Notes under the pieces: model-generated | What the model was told of the DNA's origin: nothing | Database searches by the model: none | The model's input: the letters and a program-made list of their open reading frames with translations, nothing else | Part shown: positions 9,024-17,135 of the stretch, one piece after another | Numbering within the stretch: the stretch's first letter is position 1 | Layout: each line of letters starts with the position of its first letter | Translations under genes and position numbers: made by a program | DNA from: Gallionellaceae bacterium UBA6222 | GTDB taxonomy: Bacteria; Pseudomonadota; Gammaproteobacteria; Burkholderiales; Gallionellaceae | Reading direction: 5' to 3' | DNA length: 56,999 bases | Assembly (NCBI GenBank): GCA_002421915.1 | Contig: DISA01000002.1 | Coordinates: 4,810 to 61,808, forward strand

Positions 9024-10150
9024 TTTTCGGAATTATATTCAATAACGTGACTGTGGATTGTAGCGGCAAGCTGTAACAGAAAGGCGATCAATGCCACAAT
9101 CGAAAGCAGCAGACCGCCGCGCCAGCCCAAGCCAACCGACAACCCGCCCAGCAGGAACAGCATGGCACGATAGGCACCGCCCGCCCCGAGTTTTTGCCGC
9201 ACTTGCGCGTGCCAGTCACTCTGCATACCCGGGCGAATCCAAACGGGCAAGAGCTGGCTCACTGCACCGGTGACCAAAGGCAGGAGAAAGACCAGGATAA
9301 ATGCGAGGGTGGCATCCGCCGAATTCAGGATGCCGCGCGCGTGCAATACGCCAAACAAAAGGGTGGCGCAGAATCCGGCGTAGGCCGCAGCAAGTGACGA
9401 AGCCGCGCCATTGATTTTGAATATTTCCCTGAAATACAGGGAAATCCAGGCACTGCCCAAACGAGCCAGAGGAATCGCCCACAGCACGATGCCCATATAC
9501 ACCAGCGGTTTGAACCAGGCTGCTCCCGTCGAGACCAGCACGGTACCGCCCAATGCCCATTTCAGATGCTGGCGCAATCTTGCGGCAGCCTGCGGATCAG
9601 GTCTCGCCAGTACCGTGGGCATGAGCACCTGCAGCGTGGAAACTGCGGTCAATCCGACAAACCCAAGCGTGTTGAGGTGTAAATGCAAACGCCTCAAAGC
9701 CGGATATTGCTCTGGCCACCACGCCATTGCCGATACCGCCACAAGCGCCAGCATCAAACAGACAATTGCCGCGAGATACCAGTCCAGACAGGGGTGGGGT
9801 TTGCCCACTGCCTTGGCCGCGCGACGAATGATCCAAACCGCGAATGCGGCAGCTGCGGCAAACGCCAGATAGGCGGCAAAAAGATAAGCCTGGTTTGATT
9901 CAGCAAAGGAGAAGAACGCCAGCACGCCCGCAAGCAGAAACACCAGCGGGATCAGACGCACTCCGATACGCGGTGTGGCACTGCGGGAGAGTACCGGCAC
10001 AAAATGGGTCATCGCACCCACAATCAGCGGCATGACACCCGCCGCCAGGGCAAGATGAATCGGTGCGGCTGGCGGCAACACCTGAAGCATGGACAATACG
10101 GCGGCACCCGCGAAACTTGCCACTGCCACCATGGCCAACATAACAAGCAT
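9020..10150 (-). CDS. NnrS-like polytopic membrane protein (paralogue A)
   Basis: A 376-residue protein of about twelve helices. It repeats a helix pattern of His, then Leu-Gly, then Gln-x-x-Pro (LHLHLNTLGF followed by LQVLMPTV near residues 155-180; VSQLLPVW near 310). This resembles NnrS and the heme-copper oxidase fold. The ATG at 10150 is chosen because the upstream in-frame extension overlaps DUF2249 and reads as Ser/Arg-rich non-coding sequence. It starts 7 bases after the DUF2249 stop and overlaps fmdE by four bases. Heme or copper binding is inferred. Confidence 0.7.
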   Translation of the reverse strand: MLVMLAMVAVASFAGAAVLSMLQVLPPAAPIHLALAAGVMPLIVGAMTHFVPVLSRSATPRIGVRLIPLVFLLAGVLAFFSFAESNQAYLFAAYLAFAAAAAFAVWIIRRAAKAVGKPHPCLDWYLAAIVCLMLALVAVSAMAWWPEQYPALRRLHLHLNTLGFVGLTAVSTLQVLMPTVLARPDPQAAARLRQHLKWALGGTVLVSTGAAWFKPLVYMGIVLWAIPLARLGSAWISLYFREIFKINGAASSLAAAYAGFCATLLFGVLHARGILNSADATLAFILVFLLPLVTGAVSQLLPVWIRPGMQSDWHAQVRQKLGAGGAYRAMLFLLGGLSVGLGWRGGLLLSIVALIAFLLQLAATIHSHVIEYNSEK

Positions 10151-10157
10151 GACGGGA

Positions 10158-10418
10158 TTATTGTCGGGTGAATTCGATGACGATCTGGCCCGGCTCGCGG
10201 GCGACATAGTTGATGGCGATTCCGCCGCCGTAGTGTTGCACCAGCTGGTTGAGCAGCGGCAACGGATCATGGTCATTTACAAATAGCATGGTTTCTCCGG
10301 GATTCAGCGCGTCCAGGGCGCCGAAAATAGCCGCGTGACGGAATCGCTTGGCAACGCCGCGGGCGTCAAACGGATACCGCATGTCCGGGGAGATACTGTT
10401 GGCACAATTGTGGGTCAT
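10158..10418 (-). CDS. DUF2249 domain protein (copy 1)
   Basis: An 86-residue protein of the DUF2249/SirA-like small alpha/beta fold, containing the typical stretches FDARGVAKRFRH, GETMLFVNDHDPLPLL and a C-terminal strand IVIEFTRQ. DUF2249 proteins often occur with hemerythrin-like and NnrS genes in NO and nitrite loci; their biochemical role is unknown. The ATG at 10418 is preferred to an upstream TTG at 10436. It heads the minus-strand unit, and its promoter shares the region that holds the NsrR-like operator at 10483-10503. Confidence 0.75.
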   Translation of the reverse strand: MTHNCANSISPDMRYPFDARGVAKRFRHAAIFGALDALNPGETMLFVNDHDPLPLLNQLVQHYGGGIAINYVAREPGQIVIEFTRQ

Positions 10419-10482
10419 CTTGAGGTCTCTATTCAAAGGTTATCGAAGTCTTCTCCCGGCTTGCTGCTAGACCGGTTAAAAT

Positions 10483-10503
10483 ACATGCATTGACACTGCA
10501 TGT
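10483..10503. promoter_or_regulatory. NsrR-like operator in the hemerythrin/DUF2249 divergent promoter
   Basis: A perfect inverted repeat ACATGCA-N7-TGCATGT. It overlaps a TTGACA -35 box at 10490-10495, followed by TACAAT at 10511-10516 (15-base spacer) that could drive the hemerythrin gene. The core ATGCAT-N5-CTGCAT fits the known NsrR pattern. Binding here should block rightward transcription and could also affect the leftward NnrS unit. Confidence 0.65.
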
Positions 10504-10579
10504 TTTATTTTACAATGCAAAACTGTATCCACCCGGAATTTATTTCGATACTACCCACATACAAAACAAGGATATAGAG

Positions 10580-11011
10580 ATGAAAACCATTATTGAATTT
10601 ATGGCCGATTCACATAAAGCCTGTGATGACGAATTTGCCCACGCAGAGGAAGCCGTACTGAACGGAAAATGGGAGGAGGCCGCGCCCGCCTTCAAACGGT
10701 TTCATGATGCCATGATTCAGCACTTTCGCATGGAGGAAGAGATTCTTTTCCCGGCATTGCAATCCGCCGGAGGTCCTGCCGGCCCGGTGCAGATCATGCT
10801 GATGGAACATGCACAAATGAAGGATCTGTTTGGGCAGATGGCTGCTGCATTAACTGGAAAAGACGCTCAAGATTATGGCGGCATATCGGAAACGCTGCTC
10901 ATTGTCATGCAGCAACACAACCACAAGGAAGAGCAAATTCTTTATCCCATTGCAGACCATATCCTGGCGGCGCAACGGGAAACACTGCTTGGCCGCATGC
11001 ATTCACTCTGA
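10580..11011 (+). CDS. Hemerythrin-like (HHE) domain protein
   Basis: A 143-residue four-helix protein with the diiron ligand set of hemerythrins: HKACDDEFAH near residue 11, FHDAMIQHFRMEEE near 45, MEHAQM near 80 and QQHNHKEEQILYP near 118. Such cytosolic proteins bind O2 or NO or help repair nitrosylated iron centres (the RIC/YtfE group), but they usually carry an extra N-terminal domain absent here. The ATG at 10580 follows a purine-rich stretch and begins the first helix; upstream codons read poorly. It starts the rightward operon with DUF2249 and the NnrS-like gene, under an NsrR-like operator. Confidence 0.85.
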   Translation: MKTIIEFMADSHKACDDEFAHAEEAVLNGKWEEAAPAFKRFHDAMIQHFRMEEEILFPALQSAGGPAGPVQIMLMEHAQMKDLFGQMAAALTGKDAQDYGGISETLLIVMQQHNHKEEQILYPIADHILAAQRETLLGRMHSL

Positions 11012-11023
11012 AAAGTATTCCCC

Positions 11024-11248
11024 ATGGGATCAACCCTCAAACTCGATGTGCGCGGATTACCGCCCCCGGAACCCTTCGTGAACGTCATACAAGCCCTGCA
11101 AACCTTGCCCGCAGGGGCGGCGTTGCAGGTGCAAATTCACCGCGAACCCTATCCGCTTTATGATGCACTGCGCGAGGCGGGCTATACCTGGCAAACATCC
11201 GCCCTTGCGGATGGCGACTTTCAAATCGAGATCGTGCGCGCCCCATGA
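11024..11248 (+). CDS. DUF2249 domain protein (copy 2)
   Basis: A 74-residue paralogue of the DUF2249 protein at 10158-10418. It has LDVRGLPPPEPFVNV at the start, REPYPLYDALREAGY in the middle and a final strand FQIEIVR. It lies 12 bases after the hemerythrin stop and overlaps the next gene by four bases (ATGA). The two arms of the divergent locus therefore each carry one DUF2249 followed by one NnrS-like protein, a mirrored arrangement. Function unknown. Confidence 0.75.
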   Translation: MGSTLKLDVRGLPPPEPFVNVIQALQTLPAGAALQVQIHREPYPLYDALREAGYTWQTSALADGDFQIEIVRAP

Positions 11249-12534
11249 GAATGACCTCGCTCAGCACGGATCAATCACCACCGCTCTCGATCCCGTTGAG
11301 CTTCTTTGCCGTGGCACCGCTCTTTCTGGTGCTGGCTGCCGTATTACTGGCATTTGCCGGCGGCAACCCTTTTACCGATCCGCATGATCCAGCCCTCCGT
11401 GCCGCGACCCATTGCGTCACACTCGGGTTCATGGCCTCGGTAATGTTCGGCGCAACACAGCAAATATTGCCGGTTTTGGTCGGCAGCAAAATGCCTGCCT
11501 CCCGTCTGGTGGCGATATTCTCACTGCTCCCGCTGCTGACTGGCACGTTGTCATTGTGTGCCGGGTTCATTCTGGGTAAACCGGCGTTACTCAACCTCGC
11601 CTGGCCGTTGCTGGGCATTGCCTTTCTGATATTTATCGTCGCCAGTCTCGTCAGTCTAATGCGTGCTGCCGCGCGCAATGACACCAGAACGGCGATCTTG
11701 CTGTCCGTCCTCTCACTCGCCATCGCCATCATCATGGGCGTGTTGCTGGCTCATGGGTACGCCACCGGGGCAGGCCTCCCCTACTTTGAAATGATCACGG
11801 CCCATGTCAAATTATCGCTGGGCGGATGGGTAATGCTCCTGACCATCGGTGTGTCCTATCAGGTCGTACCGATGTTTCAGCTCACGCCTGGCTACCCAAA
11901 ATGGCTGTCCACCGTATTAGCCCCGGCCATTTTTACCGTTTTGCTTTCCAGTGCCGTGTTGCTCTGGGTCGATCCCTATCCGGACCGGATTGCCGGCGGG
12001 CTGGAATCGCTGTTCTGGCTGCTGGCTATCGGTTTCGCCGCAGTCACCCTCAGACTGCAACAGCAGCGACGTCGCCGGGTCGCGGATGCCACCTTAAGTT
12101 TCTTCCGACTGGGCATGATCTCAATTTTGCTTGCCGCATTGTTTTCGATGGCGGCACTGTTCTATCCCGCGGCAGGTATTTACCTGAGGACCCTGTCTGT
12201 GCTTGCTTTTTTGCTGGGCTTCGCAATGTCGGTGATTAATGGCATGTTGTACAAAATCATCCCCTTCCTGGTCTGGTTTCACCTGTTTCGCGGCGGCATG
12301 AAAAGCGGTGTTCCGAACATGAAACAAATCATTCCCGAAACCTGGATGTGGTGGCATTACCGGCTGCACGCGGGCACACTGCTGGCGGCGATGAGTGCAC
12401 CGTTCTGGATGGTGGCTGCGCGGGGAATCATGCTGGGGCTGCTACTTCAGGGAATATTGCTCGGGGCTGCCGTGTTCACCGCCATTTCGATATACCGCAA
12501 AAATGTCAGGCTTATCAAACTGGCACACACATAG
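11245..12534 (+). CDS. NnrS-like polytopic membrane protein (paralogue B)
   Basis: A 429-residue protein with about twelve helices and the same helix pattern as its neighbours: THCVTLGFMASVMFGATQQ then ILPVL near residues 55-80, AHVKLSLGGW near 188 with YQVVPMF shortly after, and KIIPFLVWFHL near 340. These His/Gln/Pro helices resemble NnrS and heme-copper oxidase subunit I, so heme or copper binding is likely but unproven. It overlaps DUF2249 copy 2 by four bases. A 62-base gap separates it from nsrR. Confidence 0.7.
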   Translation: MRMTSLSTDQSPPLSIPLSFFAVAPLFLVLAAVLLAFAGGNPFTDPHDPALRAATHCVTLGFMASVMFGATQQILPVLVGSKMPASRLVAIFSLLPLLTGTLSLCAGFILGKPALLNLAWPLLGIAFLIFIVASLVSLMRAAARNDTRTAILLSVLSLAIAIIMGVLLAHGYATGAGLPYFEMITAHVKLSLGGWVMLLTIGVSYQVVPMFQLTPGYPKWLSTVLAPAIFTVLLSSAVLLWVDPYPDRIAGGLESLFWLLAIGFAAVTLRLQQQRRRRVADATLSFFRLGMISILLAALFSMAALFYPAAGIYLRTLSVLAFLLGFAMSVINGMLYKIIPFLVWFHLFRGGMKSGVPNMKQIIPETWMWWHYRLHAGTLLAAMSAPFWMVAARGIMLGLLLQGILLGAAVFTAISIYRKNVRLIKLAHT

Positions 12535-12561
12535 GGGCATCTATAAAAAGTAACAGTCGCC

Positions 12562-12567
12562 TATAAT
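12562..12567 (+). promoter_or_regulatory. Candidate -10 element for nsrR copy 1
   Basis: A perfect TATAAT lies 29 bases before the nsrR start codon. No good -35 is visible at the right distance. It suggests that nsrR and the HPP gene can be transcribed apart from the upstream operon. Confidence 0.4.
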
Positions 12568-12596
12568 TTGCGCATCCATTCCACAAAAAAAACTCC

Positions 12597-13019
12597 ATGC
12601 AACTCAACCTGTCCACCGACATCGCGCTGCGCACCCTGATCTACCTTGCGCAAAAGGAAGCACCCGCCACCATTGCGGAAATTGCCGAGGCTTTCGACAT
12701 CGCCAAGACCCACCTGATGAAAGTGGTGATGGCCCTGGTCGCACAGGGGCTGGTGATCAGCGAACGCGGACGCAATGGCGGGATCCGCCTGGCGCGTGAA
12801 GCGAGGGAGATTCATGTCGGCGAAGTAGTACAACTGATGGAAAATAGCCTGGCGCTGGTGTACTGCATGAAAGAGGATGCAAACGATGACGACTGCCCGC
12901 TCCTGCCCGGCTGCCGTTTGCGCAAACTGTTCTTCAAAGCCCAGAAATCCTTTATCGCTTCGCTGGATGAAAGCACACTGGCAGATTTGTTACCGATCAA
13001 AGTCAGGCCAAAGATATGA
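12597..13019 (+). CDS. nsrR: NsrR-type Rrf2 family NO-sensing repressor (copy 1)
   Basis: A 140-residue Rrf2 protein. The N-terminal winged helix includes ALRTLIYLAQ and the recognition region FDIAKTHLMKVV, followed by RGRNGGIRLA (wing). Three cysteines near residues 88-104 (C-x9-C-x5-C) are placed like the [Fe-S] ligands of NsrR. NsrR represses NO-detoxification and denitrification genes until NO destroys its cluster. The spacing between Cys1 and Cys2 is longer than in E. coli NsrR. It overlaps the HPP gene by four bases and follows the hemerythrin/NnrS-like operon. A second copy lies at 44905-45396. Confidence 0.85.
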   Translation: MQLNLSTDIALRTLIYLAQKEAPATIAEIAEAFDIAKTHLMKVVMALVAQGLVISERGRNGGIRLAREAREIHVGEVVQLMENSLALVYCMKEDANDDDCPLLPGCRLRKLFFKAQKSFIASLDESTLADLLPIKVRPKI

Positions 13020-13726
13020 ACTTCCGCGACTGCTGCAAATCATTCAGGCCACATCCCCTGCGCGCCGCTTTCGGGGAAAAACTGCGGAGTGGTTTGGCCG
13101 GTGGGTTGGCGATTTTTCTGTTGGCCTGGGCCCTGCACTTTTTGCCGCAACCGCAGTTTCCGCTACTGTTGCTGGGATCGATGGCGGCCTCGGCGGTGTT
13201 GCTCTACGCCGTGCCGCACAGCCCGCTCGCGCAGCCGTGGAACCTGGTCGGGGGCCATCTGTTCTCGGCGGTCTGCGGATGGTTGAGCATGGTGTATATC
13301 GGTGATCCGCTGCTGGCGGCGGGTGTCGCCGTCGGCACCTCTATCTTCCTGATGTATGTGCTGAACTGTCTGCACCCGCCCGGTGCCGCCACCGCCCTGA
13401 CACTGGTGCTGGGTGCAAGCCAGTTCCAGCAAATGGGTTTGCCGTGGACCGCATTGATCATAATTACAAATGCCGGCATCATGCTGCTGCTGGCCCTGCT
13501 CATCAACAATGCGCTGCCGCGCAGGCAGTATCCGCAAATGCCGGCAACCCAAACCCATGCCGCACCTCCACCCAGTCAAACCATCATTATTCCCGAACAG
13601 GATGATCTGGAGTGGGTGCTCTCGCACCAGGATAGCGTACTGGATATCAGTATCGAAGATTTGTCCGAGGTTTACTGGTTGGCGCAACAGCGGGCGCAGG
13701 CCAGATACGACTCGGCGACCCGCTGA
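13016..13726 (+). CDS. HPP family integral membrane protein (possible nitrite transporter)
   Basis: A 236-residue protein with four predicted membrane helices and the family-defining HPP motif in NCLHPPGAATALTLVLG (about residues 119-136). A soluble C-terminal extension of about 60 residues follows. Some HPP proteins of cyanobacteria and chloroplasts transport nitrite; this family knowledge fits the NO/nitrite context, but transport is inferred. It is translationally coupled to nsrR by an ATGA overlap, so the sensor and this transporter-like protein are made together. Confidence 0.75.
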   Translation: MNFRDCCKSFRPHPLRAAFGEKLRSGLAGGLAIFLLAWALHFLPQPQFPLLLLGSMAASAVLLYAVPHSPLAQPWNLVGGHLFSAVCGWLSMVYIGDPLLAAGVAVGTSIFLMYVLNCLHPPGAATALTLVLGASQFQQMGLPWTALIIITNAGIMLLLALLINNALPRRQYPQMPATQTHAAPPPSQTIIIPEQDDLEWVLSHQDSVLDISIEDLSEVYWLAQQRAQARYDSATR

Positions 13727-13985
13727 ACCGGGTGATTTCATCTCAACCAGGATCTTCCTGAACAATGAGCCCGGCGTATCCGCCTCGGTAGCCATACCGG
13801 ATGCTTTGGCGGATTTCATGACCGCGTCAAAATCTTTTTTTGCCCGCCTCCAATATCCCCTGCGGGCTCCGTAGCCAGACGCGCATCTCCAACACCAATG
13901 CATTATGTTTATCTTTGTTCAGCATCACCGACTGACGAACAGCAGCCAACTCAGCTTGCAATTCTTCATCTTTGACCTCCCGAAA
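13727..13985 (-). pseudogene. Frameshifted gene remnant, family unknown
   Basis: On the minus strand two frames read like coding sequence and join at a run of seven A (plus-strand T7 at 13835-13841). The first frame (from about 13985) gives VKDEELQAELAAVRQSV and ends GILEAGKKRF-stop at 13827. With one A fewer, the frame continues as KKDFDAVMKSAKASG through SLFRKILVEMKSPGSAG toward 13730. A good GGGAGG ribosome-binding site with ATG near 13972 opens in yet another frame and stops after 14 codons. I do not recognise the family. It could be a decayed gene or a sequencing error in the homopolymer. Confidence 0.4.
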
Positions 13986-13995
13986 GTTAGCCACT

Positions 13996-14433
13996 TTATT
14001 TGCCGGATGTGCCGTAGAAATGCTCCACAAACCTGGCACGGAAAGTCTGATGGCAATTCAGGCAGGAAGACTGCACCTTCTGGAAAGCTGCAATGACTTT
14101 ATGTCCGTCCTTCTCGTGTGCCGCGTGCATCAGATCGTGGGCTGCTTCGTGTGTCTGCATGTCAAACGCCTTGAATTTTGACATCTCGCCGCCCATGAAG
14201 CCGATGATGCGTGTTTTTTCTGCCAGTGGTGGTTGCGGGTGTTCCGCGATCATGGGAGCAGTCTGTGCAACCAGCTCCCAATCCTCGCGCGAAATGCCTT
14301 CGGTAATAATCTGCATGTTCCTGCCCAACTCCCGCATGACTTTTTGCAATTCCATAGGCTCCGCAGCCTGAACCTGAAATGCCGACAGTGCGATACCAAT
14401 AAGGGATGTGGCAACGATTAATTTCTTTTTCAT
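13996..14433 (-). CDS. Class II (c'-type) cytochrome c
   Basis: A 145-residue periplasmic protein with a signal peptide (residues 1-23, ending VQA), a four-helix body and a single C-terminal heme site CLNCH near residue 129 followed by TFR. This is the layout of cytochrome c' and c556 proteins. Cytochromes c' bind NO and protect denitrifiers, which suits the window, but the N-terminal residue that separates five-coordinate c' from six-coordinate c556 cannot be decided by eye. It is a single gene. Confidence 0.85.
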   Translation of the reverse strand: MKKKLIVATSLIGIALSAFQVQAAEPMELQKVMRELGRNMQIITEGISREDWELVAQTAPMIAEHPQPPLAEKTRIIGFMGGEMSKFKAFDMQTHEAAHDLMHAAHEKDGHKVIAAFQKVQSSCLNCHQTFRARFVEHFYGTSGK

Positions 14434-14484
14434 GTTGGGTCCTTGTTGTGGGTAAAAAATAAACGGCGGTTTTTATAGAGTGAG

Positions 14485-15315
14485 TCATCGCACGATGGCG
14501 AACCCGACGCGCAATTGTGTCAAGCTTTTCCGGTTGTAATCAAGCAGGCTCTCACCGTATCCGCTGAGCAACTGAAAATACAGAAAGCCGCCCGTGCGTG
14601 AAAACAACGGTTTACGCAGGGGAGCGGACAAGTCGAATTGGGCACTCCCATACCCAGCCGTGCCTGTACGTATCCGGCTGGACAACAGCCAGCCCCGCTC
14701 GTCCCCATAACGAACTATCCAATCAACATGGCCGCGATAGCGTGCGATATCCGGGTTGTCCGTCCGGTCGAGATACGCGTAGAAACGCGGCGCAAAGAAC
14801 AAGGTATCACCGCCGGCAAAATCCTTGCGCAACACCGGCTGGACAAAGATGGTGTCGATGCTGCGCGAGCTGATGTCGTCCTTGCCGTTGGACTCGTGCT
14901 CGTACCCGCCGCGAAAATAGGAGGGGCCGGTTGTACTTTCATCCAGTTTGGACTGCCAGAACAGGGTCGGACGGTAACTCGTGTCGTAGAACGGCTTTGA
15001 GCTTGCGTTCAAATCCCAAAGGGAAGTCTGGGTATAGGCAAAGTGGAGCTTGCCCAGTGCCGGCAGCCATTGCACCGGTGTCGATTCGGGATCAAACAGA
15101 CGGTATTTGAAGCTGAACTGGAAACGTGCGCTCCGCCCGTCTCGCAGCCCGACCACGATGTAGATTGGTTCATAAACAGAAAGTACGGGTTCGTTCTCCG
15201 GCATCGGCTCCAGCCTTTGCGCGGGCGCCACGTGACCATCCGCCGATTCAGCCGCCATGGCCGGGGGTGGCAGAATCAACATTGCCCATACCAATACATT
15301 CAGGAGGCATCTCAT
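14485..15315 (-). CDS. pldA: Outer membrane phospholipase A1 (OMPLA)
   Basis: A 276-residue protein with a signal peptide (ending PAMA). The OMPLA catalytic block YEHESNGKDDISSRS near residue 138 contains the His, the Ser (SNG) and the Asn-containing strand expected for the His-Ser-Asn triad. C-terminal barrel strands end in RVGFAIVR. PldA hydrolyses phospholipids that reach the outer leaflet of the outer membrane, and is active as a calcium-bound dimer. No close functional partner is adjacent. Confidence 0.9.
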   Translation of the reverse strand: MRCLLNVLVWAMLILPPPAMAAESADGHVAPAQRLEPMPENEPVLSVYEPIYIVVGLRDGRSARFQFSFKYRLFDPESTPVQWLPALGKLHFAYTQTSLWDLNASSKPFYDTSYRPTLFWQSKLDESTTGPSYFRGGYEHESNGKDDISSRSIDTIFVQPVLRKDFAGGDTLFFAPRFYAYLDRTDNPDIARYRGHVDWIVRYGDERGWLLSSRIRTGTAGYGSAQFDLSAPLRKPLFSRTGGFLYFQLLSGYGESLLDYNRKSLTQLRVGFAIVR

Positions 15316-15356
15316 ACGATTAGGTTCGCAGTTCTCTCATCAGTTGGCTGCAAGCC

Positions 15357-15752
15357 TCACCTGCGCCGCAATGTTCGGGCTGCCAAGGATGCGATCACCA
15401 GCCAAACCATGGTTCGCATACTCATGGCGATCACCGTGCGCTGCTCGTAGGCCCCGCCCGAACTGATGTGTATTCCAAATGCCGCAAACACGAGCACTAT
15501 CGCCACCACGATACCTGCAGCCAACCAGACCGCCCAGCGTTGTTGCAGCCACAATCCCACACCGGCAATGACATAGGCAAAACCGGAGATGAAATTGAAC
15601 CAGAGCACGAACGGCACATAGTTGCCGGCCGCGGCACGCGCCGCTTCGTCACCAAATAGAACTGTCCCGCCCTCCTTGATGGTCAGCATTCCAAAGCCGA
15701 GTGCAAGCAGGGAAATCGCCCAGACCGTAAATCCACGCTGTGTTGTATCCAT
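15357..15752 (-). CDS. Small four-helix membrane protein
   Basis: A 131-residue hydrophobic protein with four predicted helices (about residues 8-30, 45-65, 70-92 and 105-125). The size and layout resemble small DoxX-like or DUF membrane proteins, but no diagnostic motif is seen and no family is assigned. It sits between pldA and the exporter operon on the same strand. Confidence 0.6.
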   Translation of the reverse strand: MDTTQRGFTVWAISLLALGFGMLTIKEGGTVLFGDEAARAAAGNYVPFVLWFNFISGFAYVIAGVGLWLQQRWAVWLAAGIVVAIVLVFAAFGIHISSGGAYEQRTVIAMSMRTMVWLVIASLAARTLRRR

Positions 15753-15784
15753 ATCGCATCCTTTGAGCGGGTTAAAAAAATAAA

Positions 15785-16399
15785 TCAGCTGCGAATCTTG
15801 ATGCCGTGCAGGAAGATCGGAAAAGTCTTTAGTGCTTGCTGCATGAGCACGCGTTTCCCGCCAAAGACATTCGATTGCATGACCAATCCCTGGATCATGC
15901 CGATGTAAAGTACCGCCGCACTTTGACTATCAAGATCGTCTGGCACCAGAGATTGTGACTTGGCTGCTTCAAGTAAGCCGGAGATCTTGGCCTCATAGCC
16001 GGAGATGATGCCCTCGATGAGCTGGCGCAATTTGCTGTTCTTCTTGTGCAGCAATTCGGAGAACAATAAACGCGGGATGGCAGGATGCTTGCTGACAAAT
16101 GTTATGTGGGCGGAGAACATGCGTTCAATGGCATCTAGGGGGTCGGTCGCATCTGCCGCCGCTTTGTCGAGAACTTTCATCAGACGACCGCGCACCCACT
16201 CGATGACCGCAACCCAGATGTCATCCTTGGTCGCAAAGTGGCGAAAGATCGCGCCCTGGGTCAGGTGCATGGCATCGGCCATATCCTGCGTGGTCACACT
16301 GTCCACACCCTTGTCGGCAGCAAGATCGACTGCCACGCGAATGATTTCACTCTGCCGTTCTTCGGTACTCAAGCGCCGCTTTATCGTTTCCTGATTCAC
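15785..16399 (-). CDS. TetR-family transcriptional regulator
   Basis: A 204-residue regulator. The GTG at 16399 is taken as start because AAGGAG lies seven bases before it; an in-frame TTG at 16429 has no such site. The TetR helix-turn-helix is clear: VTTQDMADAMHLTQGAIFRHFATKDD near residues 37-62. A ligand-binding helical domain follows. It is the last gene after an ABC exporter operon (membrane-fusion protein, permease, ATPase), so it most likely represses that exporter; the inducer is unknown. Confidence 0.85.
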   Translation of the reverse strand: MNQETIKRRLSTEERQSEIIRVAVDLAADKGVDSVTTQDMADAMHLTQGAIFRHFATKDDIWVAVIEWVRGRLMKVLDKAAADATDPLDAIERMFSAHITFVSKHPAIPRLLFSELLHKKNSKLRQLIEGIISGYEAKISGLLEAAKSQSLVPDDLDSQSAAVLYIGMIQGLVMQSNVFGGKRVLMQQALKTFPIFLHGIKIRS

Positions 16400-16425
16400 A
16401 ACTTCTCTCCTTCGCAAGAATATTT

Positions 16426-17133
16426 TCAAACAGGCCTGCCTTCACCGGCCTCCTCATAGGTGCGCCCGTCGCGTATGTGGTAGATGCGTTTGAATGTGGG
16501 AATGATTTTTTCATCATGCGTAACGACAATGATGGCGGTTTGATATTGCTCCGCCATCTGGTTCAGGATGCGCACCACATTCAATGCCCGCTCGCTGTCC
16601 AGCGGTGCCGTCGGCTCGTCGGCAAGGATCACCGGCGGATGGTTGGCCAGCGCGCGCGCGATGGACACGCGCTGCTGCTCCCCGCCCGACAATTGCGAAA
16701 CAGCCGCCTTGGCGCGATGGCCGACATCCAGCGCACCCAGCAATTCCTGCGCGCGCTTGCGTGAATCGGCATTCGAAGTGCCCGCCAGCATCGGTAATAT
16801 GGCAACGTTATCCGTTACATCCAGAAACGGAATCAGATAGGGCGCCTGGAACACGAACCCGATGCGGTCGCGGCGCAAGGTGCGCAAATCATCGATTTTC
16901 CATTTCTCGTCATAGATGATTTGTCCGCCGAGCGTCATGCGACCGGCTGTCGGTTCGATCACTGCCCCCAGACATTTGAGCAGCGTGCTTTTGCCGGAGC
17001 CGCTGGGGCCGACCAGGCCGACCACTTCACCCGGCCAGATGGTCATATCCACGCCCTTCAGCGCATCAACCGCAGTGTCGCCCTCGCCGTAACGTTTCTT
17101 CAAGTTTTCGATATGGATCGCTGCATTGTGCAT
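16426..17133 (-). CDS. ABC exporter ATPase (DevA/LolD-like)
   Basis: A 235-residue ATPase with Walker A GPSGSGKST, Q-loop, signature LSGGEQQR, Walker B VILADEPTAPLD and the switch His in VVTHDEK. The family (LolD, MacB, DevA) powers FtsX-type permeases. The ATG at 17133 follows GGAGG by six bases, so it is preferred over the TTG two codons earlier. It starts two bases after the permease stop. The permease plus membrane-fusion protein make a DevBCA-like tripartite exporter that would use an outer-membrane channel encoded elsewhere. Confidence 0.9.
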   Translation of the reverse strand: MHNAAIHIENLKKRYGEGDTAVDALKGVDMTIWPGEVVGLVGPSGSGKSTLLKCLGAVIEPTAGRMTLGGQIIYDEKWKIDDLRTLRRDRIGFVFQAPYLIPFLDVTDNVAILPMLAGTSNADSRKRAQELLGALDVGHRAKAAVSQLSGGEQQRVSIARALANHPPVILADEPTAPLDSERALNVVRILNQMAEQYQTAIIVVTHDEKIIPTFKRIYHIRDGRTYEEAGEGRPV

Positions 17134-17135
17134 GC

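Noticed and set aside
10151..10276. 42-residue N-terminal extension of the NnrS-like protein at 9020-10150
   Set aside because: It overlaps DUF2249 copy 1 in another frame and reads as a Ser/Arg-rich non-coding shadow; the ATG at 10150 begins the first helix.
16400..16429. TTG start for the TetR regulator overlapping the ABC ATPase stop
   Set aside because: The GTG at 16399 has AAGGAG at proper distance; the TTG has none.
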